Shown here: piece by piece, positions 44,583-53,196 of the stretch
Layout of the letters: each line of letters starts with the position of its first letter
Position numbering within the stretch: position 1 is the stretch's first letter
Assembly: GCA_902575965.1 (NCBI GenBank)
Contig: CACGTM010000001.1
Span: 110,566-174,565 of the forward strand
Reading direction: 5' to 3'
Length of the DNA stretch: 64,000 bases
DNA from: an uncultured Alphaproteobacteria bacterium
GTDB taxonomy: Bacteria; Pseudomonadota; Alphaproteobacteria; Rhodospirillales; Rhodospirillaceae
Made by a program: the position numbers and the translations under genes
The notes under the pieces: model-generated
Databases searched by the model: none
The model's input: the letters and a program-made list of their open reading frames with translations, nothing else
What the model was told of the DNA's origin: nothing

Positions 44583-45734
44583 ATGAAAAACTCTAAAATT
44601 AAAATAAGGGTAGTGCAAAATAAAACTGATAGAGAATTATTTTGCGAAGTTAACTCAATTTGTATGCAAGGTGCAAATGTTTGGGTTCCCCCCATAAAAC
44701 AAATGGTTCTTAACCAAATTAATCCTAATAAGAATTCTTGGTTTCAAAATGGAGAAGCACATTTTCTTATTGCAGAAATTAATAATAAGCCTGTTGGCAG
44801 GTTATCTGTTCAGCTTGATTATAATCATTTAAATCTTCATAAGGACAGTACAGGATTTTTTGGATTTTTTGACTCTATTGATAATCAAGAGGTAACTAAT
44901 GCATTATTTAAGAAAGGTTTTGAATGGCTTAGAAATAAAGGATTAAGAAAAGTTAGAGGTCCGTTTAGTTTAAATATAAACCAAGAGTCTGGATTGTTAG
45001 TTGAAGGTTTTGAGTCTCCCCAAAGAATGATGATGGGATACGCAAAGCCCTATTATGAGAAACTTATTTTGAATACTGGTTTTTTTAAAGTTAAGGATCT
45101 CTTCGCATATCTTACACCAATGGACACAGCCATTCCCTATAAATATCGCGATATCCTTGAGAGGTTTATAAAACGCAATTCAGGTCTCTCTTTTAGGCAT
45201 TTAGATATGAAGAGGTACGATAGTGACATAAGGATAATTGTAGATCTCTTTAATCAGGCCTGGAGGGACAATTGGGGTTTCATTCCAATGACGGATATCG
45301 ACGCTAGAAATATGGCTAAAGAATTAAAACCAATTATAATACCAGAACTAGTTTGGTTTGCTTTTATTGATGGAAAGCCTGCAGCTATGGCAGTAGCTCT
45401 TCCGGATTTCAATGAAATGATATCTGATCTTCAAGGAAGCCTTTTGCCTCTTAATTGGATTAAACTTTTATGGAGGATAATTAATAGAAAAACTTGGTCG
45501 TCGAGGACACGTATTCCTCTAATGGGAGTTGCTCCTGAGTACAAAAATAAGACAATGGGATCTATTCTTGCTCTTATTGTGATTGGTTCTATTAGAGAGG
45601 CGTCATTAAAATTTAATCTGCCAATCTGCGAGATGAGTTGGGTCTTAGAAGATAATAGGGCTACAAGACACTCATTAGAGTCTATTGGTGGTAAGGTTTA
45701 TAAAACTTATAGAGTTTACGAAAAAGCAATATAG
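44583..45734 (+). CDS. GNAT-superfamily acyltransferase, candidate bacterial ceramide synthase (bCerS)
   Basis: A 383-residue protein with GNAT-like organisation: N-terminal part with VWVPPIKQM, GEAHFLIAEINNKPVGRLSVQLD (only parts matched), a middle with RKVRGPFSLNINQESGLLVEGFE, and a C-terminal GNAT-like lobe with LMGVAPEYKNKTMGSIL and EMSWVLEDNRATRHSLESIGGK. Databases often label relatives dATP pyrophosphohydrolase or N-acetyltransferase. The Caulobacter ceramide synthase bCerS is, as I recall, an acyltransferase of this superfamily in the spt neighbourhood. Position and fold make this the best candidate for N-acylation of the sphingoid base. The assignment is inference. Confidence 0.6.
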   Translation: MKNSKIKIRVVQNKTDRELFCEVNSICMQGANVWVPPIKQMVLNQINPNKNSWFQNGEAHFLIAEINNKPVGRLSVQLDYNHLNLHKDSTGFFGFFDSIDNQEVTNALFKKGFEWLRNKGLRKVRGPFSLNINQESGLLVEGFESPQRMMMGYAKPYYEKLILNTGFFKVKDLFAYLTPMDTAIPYKYRDILERFIKRNSGLSFRHLDMKRYDSDIRIIVDLFNQAWRDNWGFIPMTDIDARNMAKELKPIIIPELVWFAFIDGKPAAMAVALPDFNEMISDLQGSLLPLNWIKLLWRIINRKTWSSRTRIPLMGVAPEYKNKTMGSILALIVIGSIREASLKFNLPICEMSWVLEDNRATRHSLESIGGKVYKTYRVYEKAI

Positions 45735-45771
45735 AATTTATTTTTAAAATACTTTAATGGAAATTTGTTAG

Positions 45772-46581
45772 TTGTTAGAAGACGAGTTATTATTTTTATT
45801 TTTATTTAGAGTTTTAGTGGCCTCTCTAATTGTAATTTTTGCAACAATCCTGGCTGAGAGAGTGAGTGCTTTTTATGCTTCTTTGATTGGTGCTTTTCCA
45901 ACTTCAGCAGGTCCAGCTTATATCATGTTGGCAATAAAGGAAGATGCAAGTTTTGTTGCTGATAGTGCCTTATACAGTATGGCAAGTATGGCAGCTATAG
46001 CACCTTTTGTAACAGTTTTAATACTATGTGCTCCTAAAAGAGGAATATTTGTGACTCTTTTGTCGAGTGTTTTAATATGGTTAGTTTTTATTTCTATAAT
46101 CAGAGAAATTCAATGGACTCCATTAACAGCATTGATCCTCAATTTAGTTATTTACTCAACATGTTTTTACATTACTTCCAAAGTTCATTACGAAGAGAAA
46201 ATTATATCAAAAGAAAAAGGAAACTGGGGCGAATTGATCTTCAGGTGTCTGGCAGTGGGACTTTTTGTAGCAGTGATAGTAACTGCCTCAAGTTCTCTAG
46301 GTTCAAATATGACTGGACTAAGTGCTGTTTTTCCTATTGTACTGCTAGTCTTAACAATAATTCTTTATACAAGATTTGATGGTTCTGCAGTTGCAATTAC
46401 AATGTATAGTGCATTAAGGGTGGTCAGTGGTTTGGTTTTTGTAATGATGGCTCTGCATTATGGTGTAAATCTATTTGGGGAAGTAGTTGGCCTTGTTATT
46501 GCATTTTTATCATCAATAATGCTTGTGCTATTGAGTATATTTTTAAATAAAAGGTTTAATTGGTTTAAGATGAATATGTAA
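45772..46581 (+). CDS. Polytopic inner-membrane protein of unknown function
   Basis: A 269-residue protein with about eight hydrophobic segments spread through its length and few charged loops. I do not recognise the family. Notable are the conserved-looking GAFPTSAGPAYIM near residues 40-52 and a second related stretch TGLSAVFPIVLLVL near residue 183, which suggests an internal duplication of a four-helix unit. The first possible start is TTG 45772, directly after an in-frame TAG. It follows the candidate ceramide synthase by 37 bp on the same strand, so it may belong to the lipid locus, perhaps as a transporter. It ends shortly before tRNA-Ala. Confidence 0.65.
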   Translation: MLEDELLFLFLFRVLVASLIVIFATILAERVSAFYASLIGAFPTSAGPAYIMLAIKEDASFVADSALYSMASMAAIAPFVTVLILCAPKRGIFVTLLSSVLIWLVFISIIREIQWTPLTALILNLVIYSTCFYITSKVHYEEKIISKEKGNWGELIFRCLAVGLFVAVIVTASSSLGSNMTGLSAVFPIVLLVLTIILYTRFDGSAVAITMYSALRVVSGLVFVMMALHYGVNLFGEVVGLVIAFLSSIMLVLLSIFLNKRFNWFKMNM

Positions 46582-46594
46582 TAAAAAACCATAA

Positions 46595-46670
<76 letters not shown>

Positions 46671-46767
46671 CAAAAAATAAATCAAATTTTGATCTATTTA
46701 GATTTATAATTAGTATATTTTAAATTTTTATTAACCAGAGGACAATTAAAACATAGGTAAATTATTA

Positions 46768-47127
46768 TCAAGTATCTTCATTATGCTTTATGTTTGTTAT
46801 TACTCCTTCAAGTGCATCATTGTCATCATCTGTAGAATCAGGCTCTCCTAATATATCACTATCTTCATTACCTTCTATCTCTACTTCTACTTCTATATTA
46901 GGTTCATTGAACTCGGTTAGTTTAGCACTATCATTCTCTACATTATTATCTTTTTTTAAACCTAATTTTACCTCACTTGATGAGTCTATTTTTTTGGGTG
47001 ATAAAACCTGGGGTTGTTCATTGGTAGCTCCACATTTTGGGCAAATAGCAGGTGTTTTATTGAGATCATAAAACTTAGTTCCACATTCTTCGCAAGTAAA
47101 TTTATTACCAAGGTGTCGTCTACTCAA
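46768..47127 (-). CDS. TIGR02300 family protein (FYDLN acid)
   Basis: A 119-residue protein with an N-terminal zinc ribbon (C12, C15, C29, C32) containing the name-giving FYDLN at residues 19-23, followed by a long Asp/Glu/Asn-rich, probably disordered tail. The family is confined to alphaproteobacteria as far as I know and has no established function; the zinc ribbon suggests nucleic-acid or protein contact. It is divergent from aroA across a 211 bp AT-rich gap in which I see no other gene. The same neighbour relation to aroA-cmk-rpsA is seen in many alphaproteobacteria. Confidence 0.93.
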   Translation of the reverse strand: MSRRHLGNKFTCEECGTKFYDLNKTPAICPKCGATNEQPQVLSPKKIDSSSEVKLGLKKDNNVENDSAKLTEFNEPNIEVEVEIEGNEDSDILGEPDSTDDDNDALEGVITNIKHNEDT

Positions 47128-47338
47128 TTTTTTGCTCCTTTATATTTGTTATTTAAATGACATATAATAAATTTGTAAACTAAAATATACTTAGGATTTG
47201 CCAAAATGTGTAGTAGATGTCAAAAGATAAAATGCATTTTATGACCTTAATTGGTATTATTTACTATTTAAATATAAATAATTGAACTTTTTCAATTTTT
47301 CGTTTTTTTACAAGATATTTACATAGATTGAGCTTTAG

Positions 47339-48733
47339 ATGACCAAAGATGAAACAAAAATACTTTTTTCAACTCCAATATCAAGTTTGAGAGGAAATAT
47401 AATAGTACCCGGAGATAAGTCTTTATCCCACCGCGCTTTGATGATTGGCTCAATATCAACTGGTACTACTCGAATAAAAGGTATGCTTGAGTCAGATGAT
47501 ACACTGAGAACGATGGAGGCAATGAAAACTTTAGGAGTATCTATTAGTCATCATAAAACATCAGACGAAGATTTTTGGATTATTCATGGCAGGGGTGTTG
47601 GTGGACTTTTGGAGCCTTCTGAAGTAATAGATGTTGGCAATTCAGGAACTGGTTGCAGATTATTGTTAGGTTTAATTTCAGGCTATAACTTCAAGGCTAT
47701 AATTACAGGAGATCAATCACTAAAAAAACGTCCAATGAGTAGAGTAATGGACCCGCTGTATGGAATGGGTTGCAGGTTTGAGTCTAGGCCAGGTGGTCTT
47801 TTGCCCTTATTGGTTAAAGGCACTTCCAACCTGACACCCATAACTTATACTCTTCCTGTAGCTTCTGCTCAGGTTAAGTCAGCAATCCTTCTTGCAGGAC
47901 TTCATAGTAGAGGAAATACAAGAGTAATAGAACCAGTTGAAACTAGAGATCATACGGAAAACCTATTAAGTTATTTTGGTGCTGAAATAGTTTGTGAACC
48001 ATATGAAAAAGTTACAGGATCTTCTATTATATCAATAAAAGGACTGCAGGAATTAAAAGGAAGAAATATTAATGTTCCAGGCGATCCATCTTCAGCAGTA
48101 TTTTTAATTGTAGCAGCATTGATTACAGAGGGGTCAGAGATAATACTCGAAAATGTTGGGCTAAATCCTAAGAGAGCTAATGTCTTCAAAACGTTAAAGA
48201 AAATGGGTGCTGATTTAACTGTTGAGGAGTCAGAAAAAAGCCATCCAGAACCTGTAGGCACAATTACTGCGCGCTATAGTAAATTATCTGCTATTGAAAT
48301 ATCAGAAGAGGATGCTTCATCAATGATAGATGAATATCCAATCTTATCTATAGCTGCAGCATCGGCCAATGGTAAGACGGTAATGAAGGGACTGTCTGAG
48401 TTAAGGTATAAGGAGAGCAATCGCTTACAAGCTATTTTTGAAGGTCTTAATCTATGTGGTGTAAAATCAGAAATTGAGGGTGACAATTTGATTATTTTTG
48501 GTTCATCAGGAAAGGTAAAAGGGGGTGGTGTGATAGAAACTCATTTTGACCATAGAATTGCAATGGCTTTTTTGATTCTTGGTTTTAATTCAATCTCACC
48601 AATTGGTGTAGATAATGTTGACTCTATCAAAACTAGCTATCCAGATTTTTTTAAAGATTCAAGAAACTTAGGAGCTTATTTTGTTGATAAAGAACTTTCA
48701 GAAGTTGATAGTTTTATTTCTAAGAAGTACTAA
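47339..48733 (+). CDS. aroA: 3-phosphoshikimate 1-carboxyvinyltransferase (EPSP synthase), class II-like
   Basis: Shikimate-pathway enzyme that joins PEP and shikimate-3-phosphate. Motifs: VPGDKSLSHRALM near residue 23, GNSGTGCRLLLGL near residue 100, KKRPMSRVMDPL, ASAQVKSAILLAGL, and LRYKESNRLQAI near residue 350. The GNSGTGCR and TRDHTENLL patterns resemble class II enzymes such as the CP4 type rather than the E. coli class I pattern. The residue where CP4 has alanine is glycine here. 464 residues. cmk starts 2 bp later, so the pair is coupled. Confidence 0.96.
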   Translation: MTKDETKILFSTPISSLRGNIIVPGDKSLSHRALMIGSISTGTTRIKGMLESDDTLRTMEAMKTLGVSISHHKTSDEDFWIIHGRGVGGLLEPSEVIDVGNSGTGCRLLLGLISGYNFKAIITGDQSLKKRPMSRVMDPLYGMGCRFESRPGGLLPLLVKGTSNLTPITYTLPVASAQVKSAILLAGLHSRGNTRVIEPVETRDHTENLLSYFGAEIVCEPYEKVTGSSIISIKGLQELKGRNINVPGDPSSAVFLIVAALITEGSEIILENVGLNPKRANVFKTLKKMGADLTVEESEKSHPEPVGTITARYSKLSAIEISEEDASSMIDEYPILSIAAASANGKTVMKGLSELRYKESNRLQAIFEGLNLCGVKSEIEGDNLIIFGSSGKVKGGGVIETHFDHRIAMAFLILGFNSISPIGVDNVDSIKTSYPDFFKDSRNLGAYFVDKELSEVDSFISKKY

Positions 48734-48735
48734 AA

Positions 48736-49371
48736 GTGATAGTAGCTATTGATGGACCCGCAGCATCAGGAAAAGGAACTTTAGCAAGAAGCCTTGCTTC
48801 AGAGCTATCCTTTGCCTACATGGACACTGGCAAGCTTTACAGAAGGGTTGCTCTTATAGTTGTGTCTAATGGGGGGAGTGTAGACAACGAATCGGACTGT
48901 TTAGAGGCAATTAAGAGTATTGATTTGTTAAATGATCAAGGGCAAAAGCTTTATTTGGAAGAAATCGGTTTAGCTGCTTCAAAGCTTGCTAGCATACCAA
49001 TAGTAAGAAAAGAGTTGTTGGGATATCAGCGTTTTTTCTCTAAAAACCCCGGAAAAGGTTATTTGGGTGCCATCTTGGACGGTAGAGATATAGGAACAAT
49101 TGTTTGTCCAGACGCTGATAAAAAGATATATGTAACTGCTGATTTTGAAGTAAGAGTAAATAGAAGGCTAAAAGAGTTGAAGGCTAAGGGAGAAAAGGTT
49201 ATAGAGTCCGAAATTAACAAAGATATGTTAAATAGAGATAAAAGAGATTTTGAAAGGGCAATTTCTCCTTTAAAACCTGCACAGGATGCTTGGATACTTG
49301 ATACTAGTCTCTTAAACACAAAAGAGGCTTTGAAGTTTGCATTAAATTATATTAGGTATGGCACAAGGTGA
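48736..49371 (+). CDS. cmk: Cytidylate kinase
   Basis: Phosphorylates CMP and dCMP. The 211-residue protein has the P-loop IDGPAASGKGT at residues 5-15, YMDTGKLYR, and DGRDIGTIVCPDADKKIYVTA (fragment DGRDIGT quoted as the CMP-binding motif). The start is GTG 48736, two bases after the aroA stop, which places the P-loop at the normal position. The order aroA-cmk-rpsA is widely conserved. Confidence 0.96.
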   Translation: MIVAIDGPAASGKGTLARSLASELSFAYMDTGKLYRRVALIVVSNGGSVDNESDCLEAIKSIDLLNDQGQKLYLEEIGLAASKLASIPIVRKELLGYQRFFSKNPGKGYLGAILDGRDIGTIVCPDADKKIYVTADFEVRVNRRLKELKAKGEKVIESEINKDMLNRDKRDFERAISPLKPAQDAWILDTSLLNTKEALKFALNYIRYGTR

Positions 49372-49468
49372 TAATTAACTTATGTTTGGGTAAATGCTAA
49401 TATCATTGAATTTATTGATGATTTAACAATATTATTGGCAGGAATAGATTTATTTTTGACCTGCAAGA

Positions 49469-49489
49469 CCACTGGATACAACCAGTTGG
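49469..49489 (+). promoter_or_regulatory. Candidate hairpin in the rpsA leader
   Basis: CC-ACTGG (49469-49475), a six-base loop ATACAA, and CCAGT-T-GG (49482-49489) form a seven-pair stem with one bulged T, about 33 bases before the rpsA ATG. It is the only G/C-containing structure in the 151 bp gap. S1 represses its own translation in E. coli through leader structure, so a regulatory role is plausible but unproven. Confidence 0.35.
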
Positions 49490-49522
49490 CAATTTGTAAA
49501 TATTAAGAAAGGTTTTTAACTT

Positions 49523-51235
49523 ATGTCCGATTCTTCAGTTTCGACCAAACAAGAAGATTTTGCTTCTTTGTTAGAAGAGAGCTTTACAACAAATCAAGCA
49601 ATTGAGGGTTCTGTCTTTAGGGGGACAGTAGTTAAGATGGATGGAGACTTTGCTCTTGTTGATGTTGGACTCAAATCAGAGGGAAGAGTTCCATTAAGGG
49701 AGTTTGGCAGAGGAAACGAAGATGCTCCTAAACTAGGTCAGGAAGTTGATGTATTTATTGAGAAATATGAAGATAAAGATGGGATTATTCTATTATCAAG
49801 AGATAAGGCTAGAAGAGAAGAGGCATGGGATAGCCTGGAAAAGCAGTTTGCCGATGAAGTTAAAGTTAAAGGAATAATTTTTGGAAAGGTTAAAGGTGGT
49901 TTCACTGTAGATTTAAATGGTGCGGTTGCCTTCTTGCCTGGAAGTCAGGTTGATATTCGTCCGATAAGGGATGGTAGTTTTCTCGTTGGTGAAGAACATG
50001 AATTAAAAATACTAAAAATGGACCGTGCAAGAGGGAATATTGTTGTATCAAGAAGAGCTGTATTAGAGGTTACCAGGGCAGAAGAGCGGGCTAAATTGAT
50101 GGATGATTTAGCTGAAGGACAGGTCTTAGAAGGGGTTGTAAAAAATATTACAGATTATGGAGCTTTTGTTGATCTTGGAGGGGTAGATGGACTTCTTCAT
50201 GTAACAGATATTTCTTGGAGAAGAATTAACCATCCATCTGAGGCGCTCACAGTTGGACAGCCAGTTAAAGTTCAAGTCATTAAATTTAATACAGAAACTC
50301 AGAGAATCTCTCTAGGAATGAAACAGTTAGAAGCAGATCCTTGGGAAACAGTAATAAATAAATACCCACCAGAAACAAAATTAACAGGCAGGGTGACCAA
50401 TATAACTGACTATGGTGCTTTTGTAGAATTAGAGGAAGGTATCGAGGGATTAGTTCATGTCTCAGAAATGAGCTGGACAAAAAAGAACGTTCATCCAGGT
50501 AAGATAGTTTCTACAAGTCAAGAAGTTGAAGTAATGGTATTAGATGTTGATAGAGAGAAAAGAAGAATCTCTCTGGGTCTTAAACAATGCATTGAAAATC
50601 CATGGGACGCATTTAAGGAGAAATTTGAAATAAGTTCTATTGTTGAAGGAGAAATTCGAAATATAACTGAATTTGGGCTATTCGTTGGTTTAGACGGGGA
50701 TATAGATGGGATGGTGCATCTTTCTGATTTGAGTTGGGAGAATGATGGAGAAAAAGAGGTAGAAAAATATAAAAAAGGTGACACAGTAAAAGCAAAAATA
50801 CTTGATGTTGACTCTGATAAGGAGAGGGTTAGCCTTGGAATAAAACAGCTTAGTGAAGACCCTTTTGCAGAAGTTTCCAGTGCTTTGAAAAAGAACCAAG
50901 TTGTGACTTGTGTTATTAAAGAGGTTGCTGAGAATGGTTTGGAAGTTGTTGTTGGAGAAAAAGCTTTTGGTTTTATAAAAAGGGTTGACCTGGCGAAAGA
51001 ACGTGCCGATCAACGTATGGATAGGTTTGCTTTGGGTGAAAAAGTTGATGCGAGAATTGTCTCAATTGACTCAAAAAACCGTAAGCTAAACTTATCAATT
51101 AAAGCACTTGAAGTTGCAGAGGAAAAGCAAGCCATGGCTGAGTTTGGATCTGCGGACTCTGGCGCTTCACTTGGTGATATTTTGGGTGAGGCTCTAAAGT
51201 TAAAAGATGATGAAAAAAATAAAACAGATCCCTAA
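49523..51235 (+). CDS. rpsA: 30S ribosomal protein bS1
   Basis: RNA-binding protein that recruits mRNA to the 30S subunit. The 570-residue chain contains six S1 domains of about 70-90 residues. The third to sixth repeat patterns are of the form ITDYGAFVDLGGVDGLLHVTDISW, with shorter matches DYGAFVELEEGIEGLVHVSEMSW and EFGLFVGLDGDIDGMVHLSDLSW (only partial strings meant as motifs). AAGAAAGG precedes the ATG. It is 151 bp after cmk. ihfB follows, an arrangement shared with E. coli (cmk-rpsA-ihfB). Confidence 0.97.
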   Translation: MSDSSVSTKQEDFASLLEESFTTNQAIEGSVFRGTVVKMDGDFALVDVGLKSEGRVPLREFGRGNEDAPKLGQEVDVFIEKYEDKDGIILLSRDKARREEAWDSLEKQFADEVKVKGIIFGKVKGGFTVDLNGAVAFLPGSQVDIRPIRDGSFLVGEEHELKILKMDRARGNIVVSRRAVLEVTRAEERAKLMDDLAEGQVLEGVVKNITDYGAFVDLGGVDGLLHVTDISWRRINHPSEALTVGQPVKVQVIKFNTETQRISLGMKQLEADPWETVINKYPPETKLTGRVTNITDYGAFVELEEGIEGLVHVSEMSWTKKNVHPGKIVSTSQEVEVMVLDVDREKRRISLGLKQCIENPWDAFKEKFEISSIVEGEIRNITEFGLFVGLDGDIDGMVHLSDLSWENDGEKEVEKYKKGDTVKAKILDVDSDKERVSLGIKQLSEDPFAEVSSALKKNQVVTCVIKEVAENGLEVVVGEKAFGFIKRVDLAKERADQRMDRFALGEKVDARIVSIDSKNRKLNLSIKALEVAEEKQAMAEFGSADSGASLGDILGEALKLKDDEKNKTDP

Positions 51236-51312
51236 TTTATTATAGAGAGAGATATATAATTAAATATAGATATTTAAGATAATTAGCAATTTGCAGGGTT
51301 TTGGAGTTGTAA

Positions 51313-51636
51313 ATGACTAGATCAGAGCTTATTTTAAAAATTTCACAGAAAAACCCACATCTTTTCAATAGAGATATTGAGGAAGTGGTAAACGCCATAT
51401 TCGTTGAGATTTCTCAAGCCCTCTCTAGGGGGGATAGAATAGAGCTTAGAGGATTTGGTGCCTTTTCAATTAAGCATAGACGTTCAAGAATTGGTAGGAA
51501 TCCAAGGACAGGAGAATCCGTGCATGTTGAGGAAAAAAAGATACCCTTCTTCAAGACAGGTAAGAAGTTACGTCAGCTTCTAAATTCAGAATCTGAACGA
51601 AATGATAACGAGATTATTTCTGAAATTAAAATCTAA
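51313..51636 (+). CDS. ihfB: Integration host factor subunit beta
   Basis: DNA-bending subunit of the IHF heterodimer. The 107-residue protein has the HU/IHF core: [14 protein letters not shown] near residues 42-55 and the beta-arm [11 protein letters not shown] with the intercalating proline in NPRTG. The placement after rpsA identifies it as IHF-beta rather than HU. It is about 10 residues longer than E. coli IHF-beta because of a polar tail. IHF often works with sigma-54, whose gene is missing from its usual place in this window. Confidence 0.95.
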   Translation: MTRSELILKISQKNPHLFNRDIEEVVNAIFVEISQALSRGDRIELRGFGAFSIKHRRSRIGRNPRTGESVHVEEKKIPFFKTGKKLRQLLNSESERNDNEIISEIKI

Positions 51637-51719
51637 TCTTTTGTTAATTATGTTAAATATCAACACATGATTTTTTCCGCATAAATAGATAATACTAAAG
51701 CTCAGTGCGAGGATAATCT

Positions 51720-52448
51720 TTGAAAGTAAAAAAACCAAAGTTAGAAAATCCAATCTTTTGTGCCATTGATACTCCAGATTTGCAAAAAGCTTTATCGTGG
51801 GGCAATCTAATAAAGCTTAATGTTGGTGGATTAAAAGTTGGGCTTGAGTTTTTTTCCTCTAACGGACCTAAAGGGGTTTCAGATTTATCTAACTTAATTA
51901 AATTGCCTATATTTCTTGATCTTAAATTTCATGATATTCCAAATACAGTTTCGAAAGCAATTCAGGGTGTTTTGCCTTTAAGACCATTCATGCTTAATGT
52001 TCATGCAAGTGGAGGCATATCAATGATGCAGTCAGCCATTGATACAGTTAATGATTTTTCTATTAAAAATAATTCTAAAAGATCCCTCGTTCTAGGAGTT
52101 ACACTTTTAACTAGTTTGGACAATAAGGATTTAAATGCTTTTGGTTTAGATATAAAGAGTCAAGATTATGTCCTAAAACTGGCTAGTTTGGTTAAAAAAG
52201 CAGGTCTGGATGGCGTGGTATGTTCTCCATTTGAGGTGGATATTATAAGAGCAGAGTGTGGTGATGATTTTATAATATTAACTCCTGGGGTTAGGCCAAT
52301 GCAATCATCACTTGATGATCAAAAGAGAGTTTTGACTCCAAAAGCTGCTCTACAAAATGGTGCGGACTTTATTGTTATAGGAAGGCCAATTACTCAATCA
52401 CCTGATCCAGAGAAATCGTCAAGAGATATTCTTAACGAAATAAAATAA
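51720..52448 (+). CDS. pyrF: Orotidine 5'-phosphate decarboxylase
   Basis: Last step of UMP synthesis. The active-site set D67-x-K69-x-x-D72 is in FLDLKFHDIPNTV, the C-terminal phosphate-binding motif is VIGRPIT near residue 218, and LTPGVRP is also present. 242 residues, normal. The start is TTG 51720 with GAGG 8 bases upstream; no ATG is available at the right place. trpF follows after 16 bp. Confidence 0.95.
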   Translation: MKVKKPKLENPIFCAIDTPDLQKALSWGNLIKLNVGGLKVGLEFFSSNGPKGVSDLSNLIKLPIFLDLKFHDIPNTVSKAIQGVLPLRPFMLNVHASGGISMMQSAIDTVNDFSIKNNSKRSLVLGVTLLTSLDNKDLNAFGLDIKSQDYVLKLASLVKKAGLDGVVCSPFEVDIIRAECGDDFIILTPGVRPMQSSLDDQKRVLTPKAALQNGADFIVIGRPITQSPDPEKSSRDILNEIK

Positions 52449-52464
52449 AATAAGAGAAGTTAAT

Positions 52465-53109
52465 ATGTCTTTGTCAGTTAAAGTATGTGGTATTAGAGAA
52501 TTAGAAGCATTAGAGGTCTCAGTTGACTGTGGAGTTGATTATTTAGGTTTTGTTTTTTTTTCAAAATCCCCAAGAAACATAAGTGCATCATTTTACTCAA
52601 AACTAGCTCGTATAGTTCCTAAAAAAGTTGCAAAAGTTGGTTTATTTGTTGACCCAGATGACCAGCTTATTGATGAAGTTTTATCCGAAGGCCAATTAGA
52701 TTTTATTCAGCTTCATGGCAATGAAGCTCCTAGTAGGGTATTATCAATTAAAGAAAAATTTTCTTTGCCAATCATTAAGGCATTTCCAATAACTAATGAG
52801 CAAGATTTTGAGTGTTTGAAGCCTTACTATGATTATGTTGATAAATTCTTATTTGACTCAAGGCCTCCAAAAGAATCATCTAGGCCCGGTGGTAATGCAG
52901 TTGCCTTTGACTGGAGGTTAATGTCTCAATATTCTCTTCAAAAACCATGGCTCTTGGCTGGTGGGTTAAATTCAGGAAATTTAAGTGATGCCGTCAAGCA
53001 ATCAGGATGTAAGCAAGTAGATGTTTCATCTGGTGTTGAGAGGAGTCTTGGTATTAAGGACCCTTATCTGATAAAAGCATTTATAGCCTTAGCTAAAACA
53101 CTATCTTAA
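52465..53109 (+). CDS. trpF: Phosphoribosylanthranilate isomerase
   Basis: Third step of tryptophan synthesis from anthranilate, a TIM-barrel isomerase. The catalytic cysteine is C8 in KVCGIRE and the general acid lies in VDVSSGVE near residue 190. QLHGNE near residue 78 and LAGGLNSGN near residue 171 are family motifs. 214 residues. It leads the trpF-trpB-trpA-accD-folC run characteristic of alphaproteobacteria. Confidence 0.96.
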   Translation: MSLSVKVCGIRELEALEVSVDCGVDYLGFVFFSKSPRNISASFYSKLARIVPKKVAKVGLFVDPDDQLIDEVLSEGQLDFIQLHGNEAPSRVLSIKEKFSLPIIKAFPITNEQDFECLKPYYDYVDKFLFDSRPPKESSRPGGNAVAFDWRLMSQYSLQKPWLLAGGLNSGNLSDAVKQSGCKQVDVSSGVERSLGIKDPYLIKAFIALAKTLS

Positions 53110-53122
53110 CTTAGGTCTTTGA

Positions 53123-53153
53123 AATAATAACAATGGTTTTTTTGTTTATTATT
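53123..53153 (+). repeat. Hairpin between trpF and trpB
   Basis: AATAATAA (53123-53130) pairs with TTATTATT (53146-53153). The stem extends through CAA/TTG (53131-53133 with 53142-53144) if one T is bulged, leaving a T-rich loop. It shares the CAATG-T-run-TTGTT core with the hairpin after lptA. No U-tract follows the stem. There is no leader peptide with tandem Trp codons, so trp attenuation of the E. coli type is not supported. Confidence 0.3.
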
Positions 53154-53196
53154 GTATGTTAATTAATGTCCAATAAAAAAATTAGGAAATTTTAGA

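Noticed and set aside
53110..53196. Possible trp attenuator before trpB.
   Set aside because: No leader peptide with tandem Trp codons and no alternative pairing with a U-tract; only an AT-rich hairpin.
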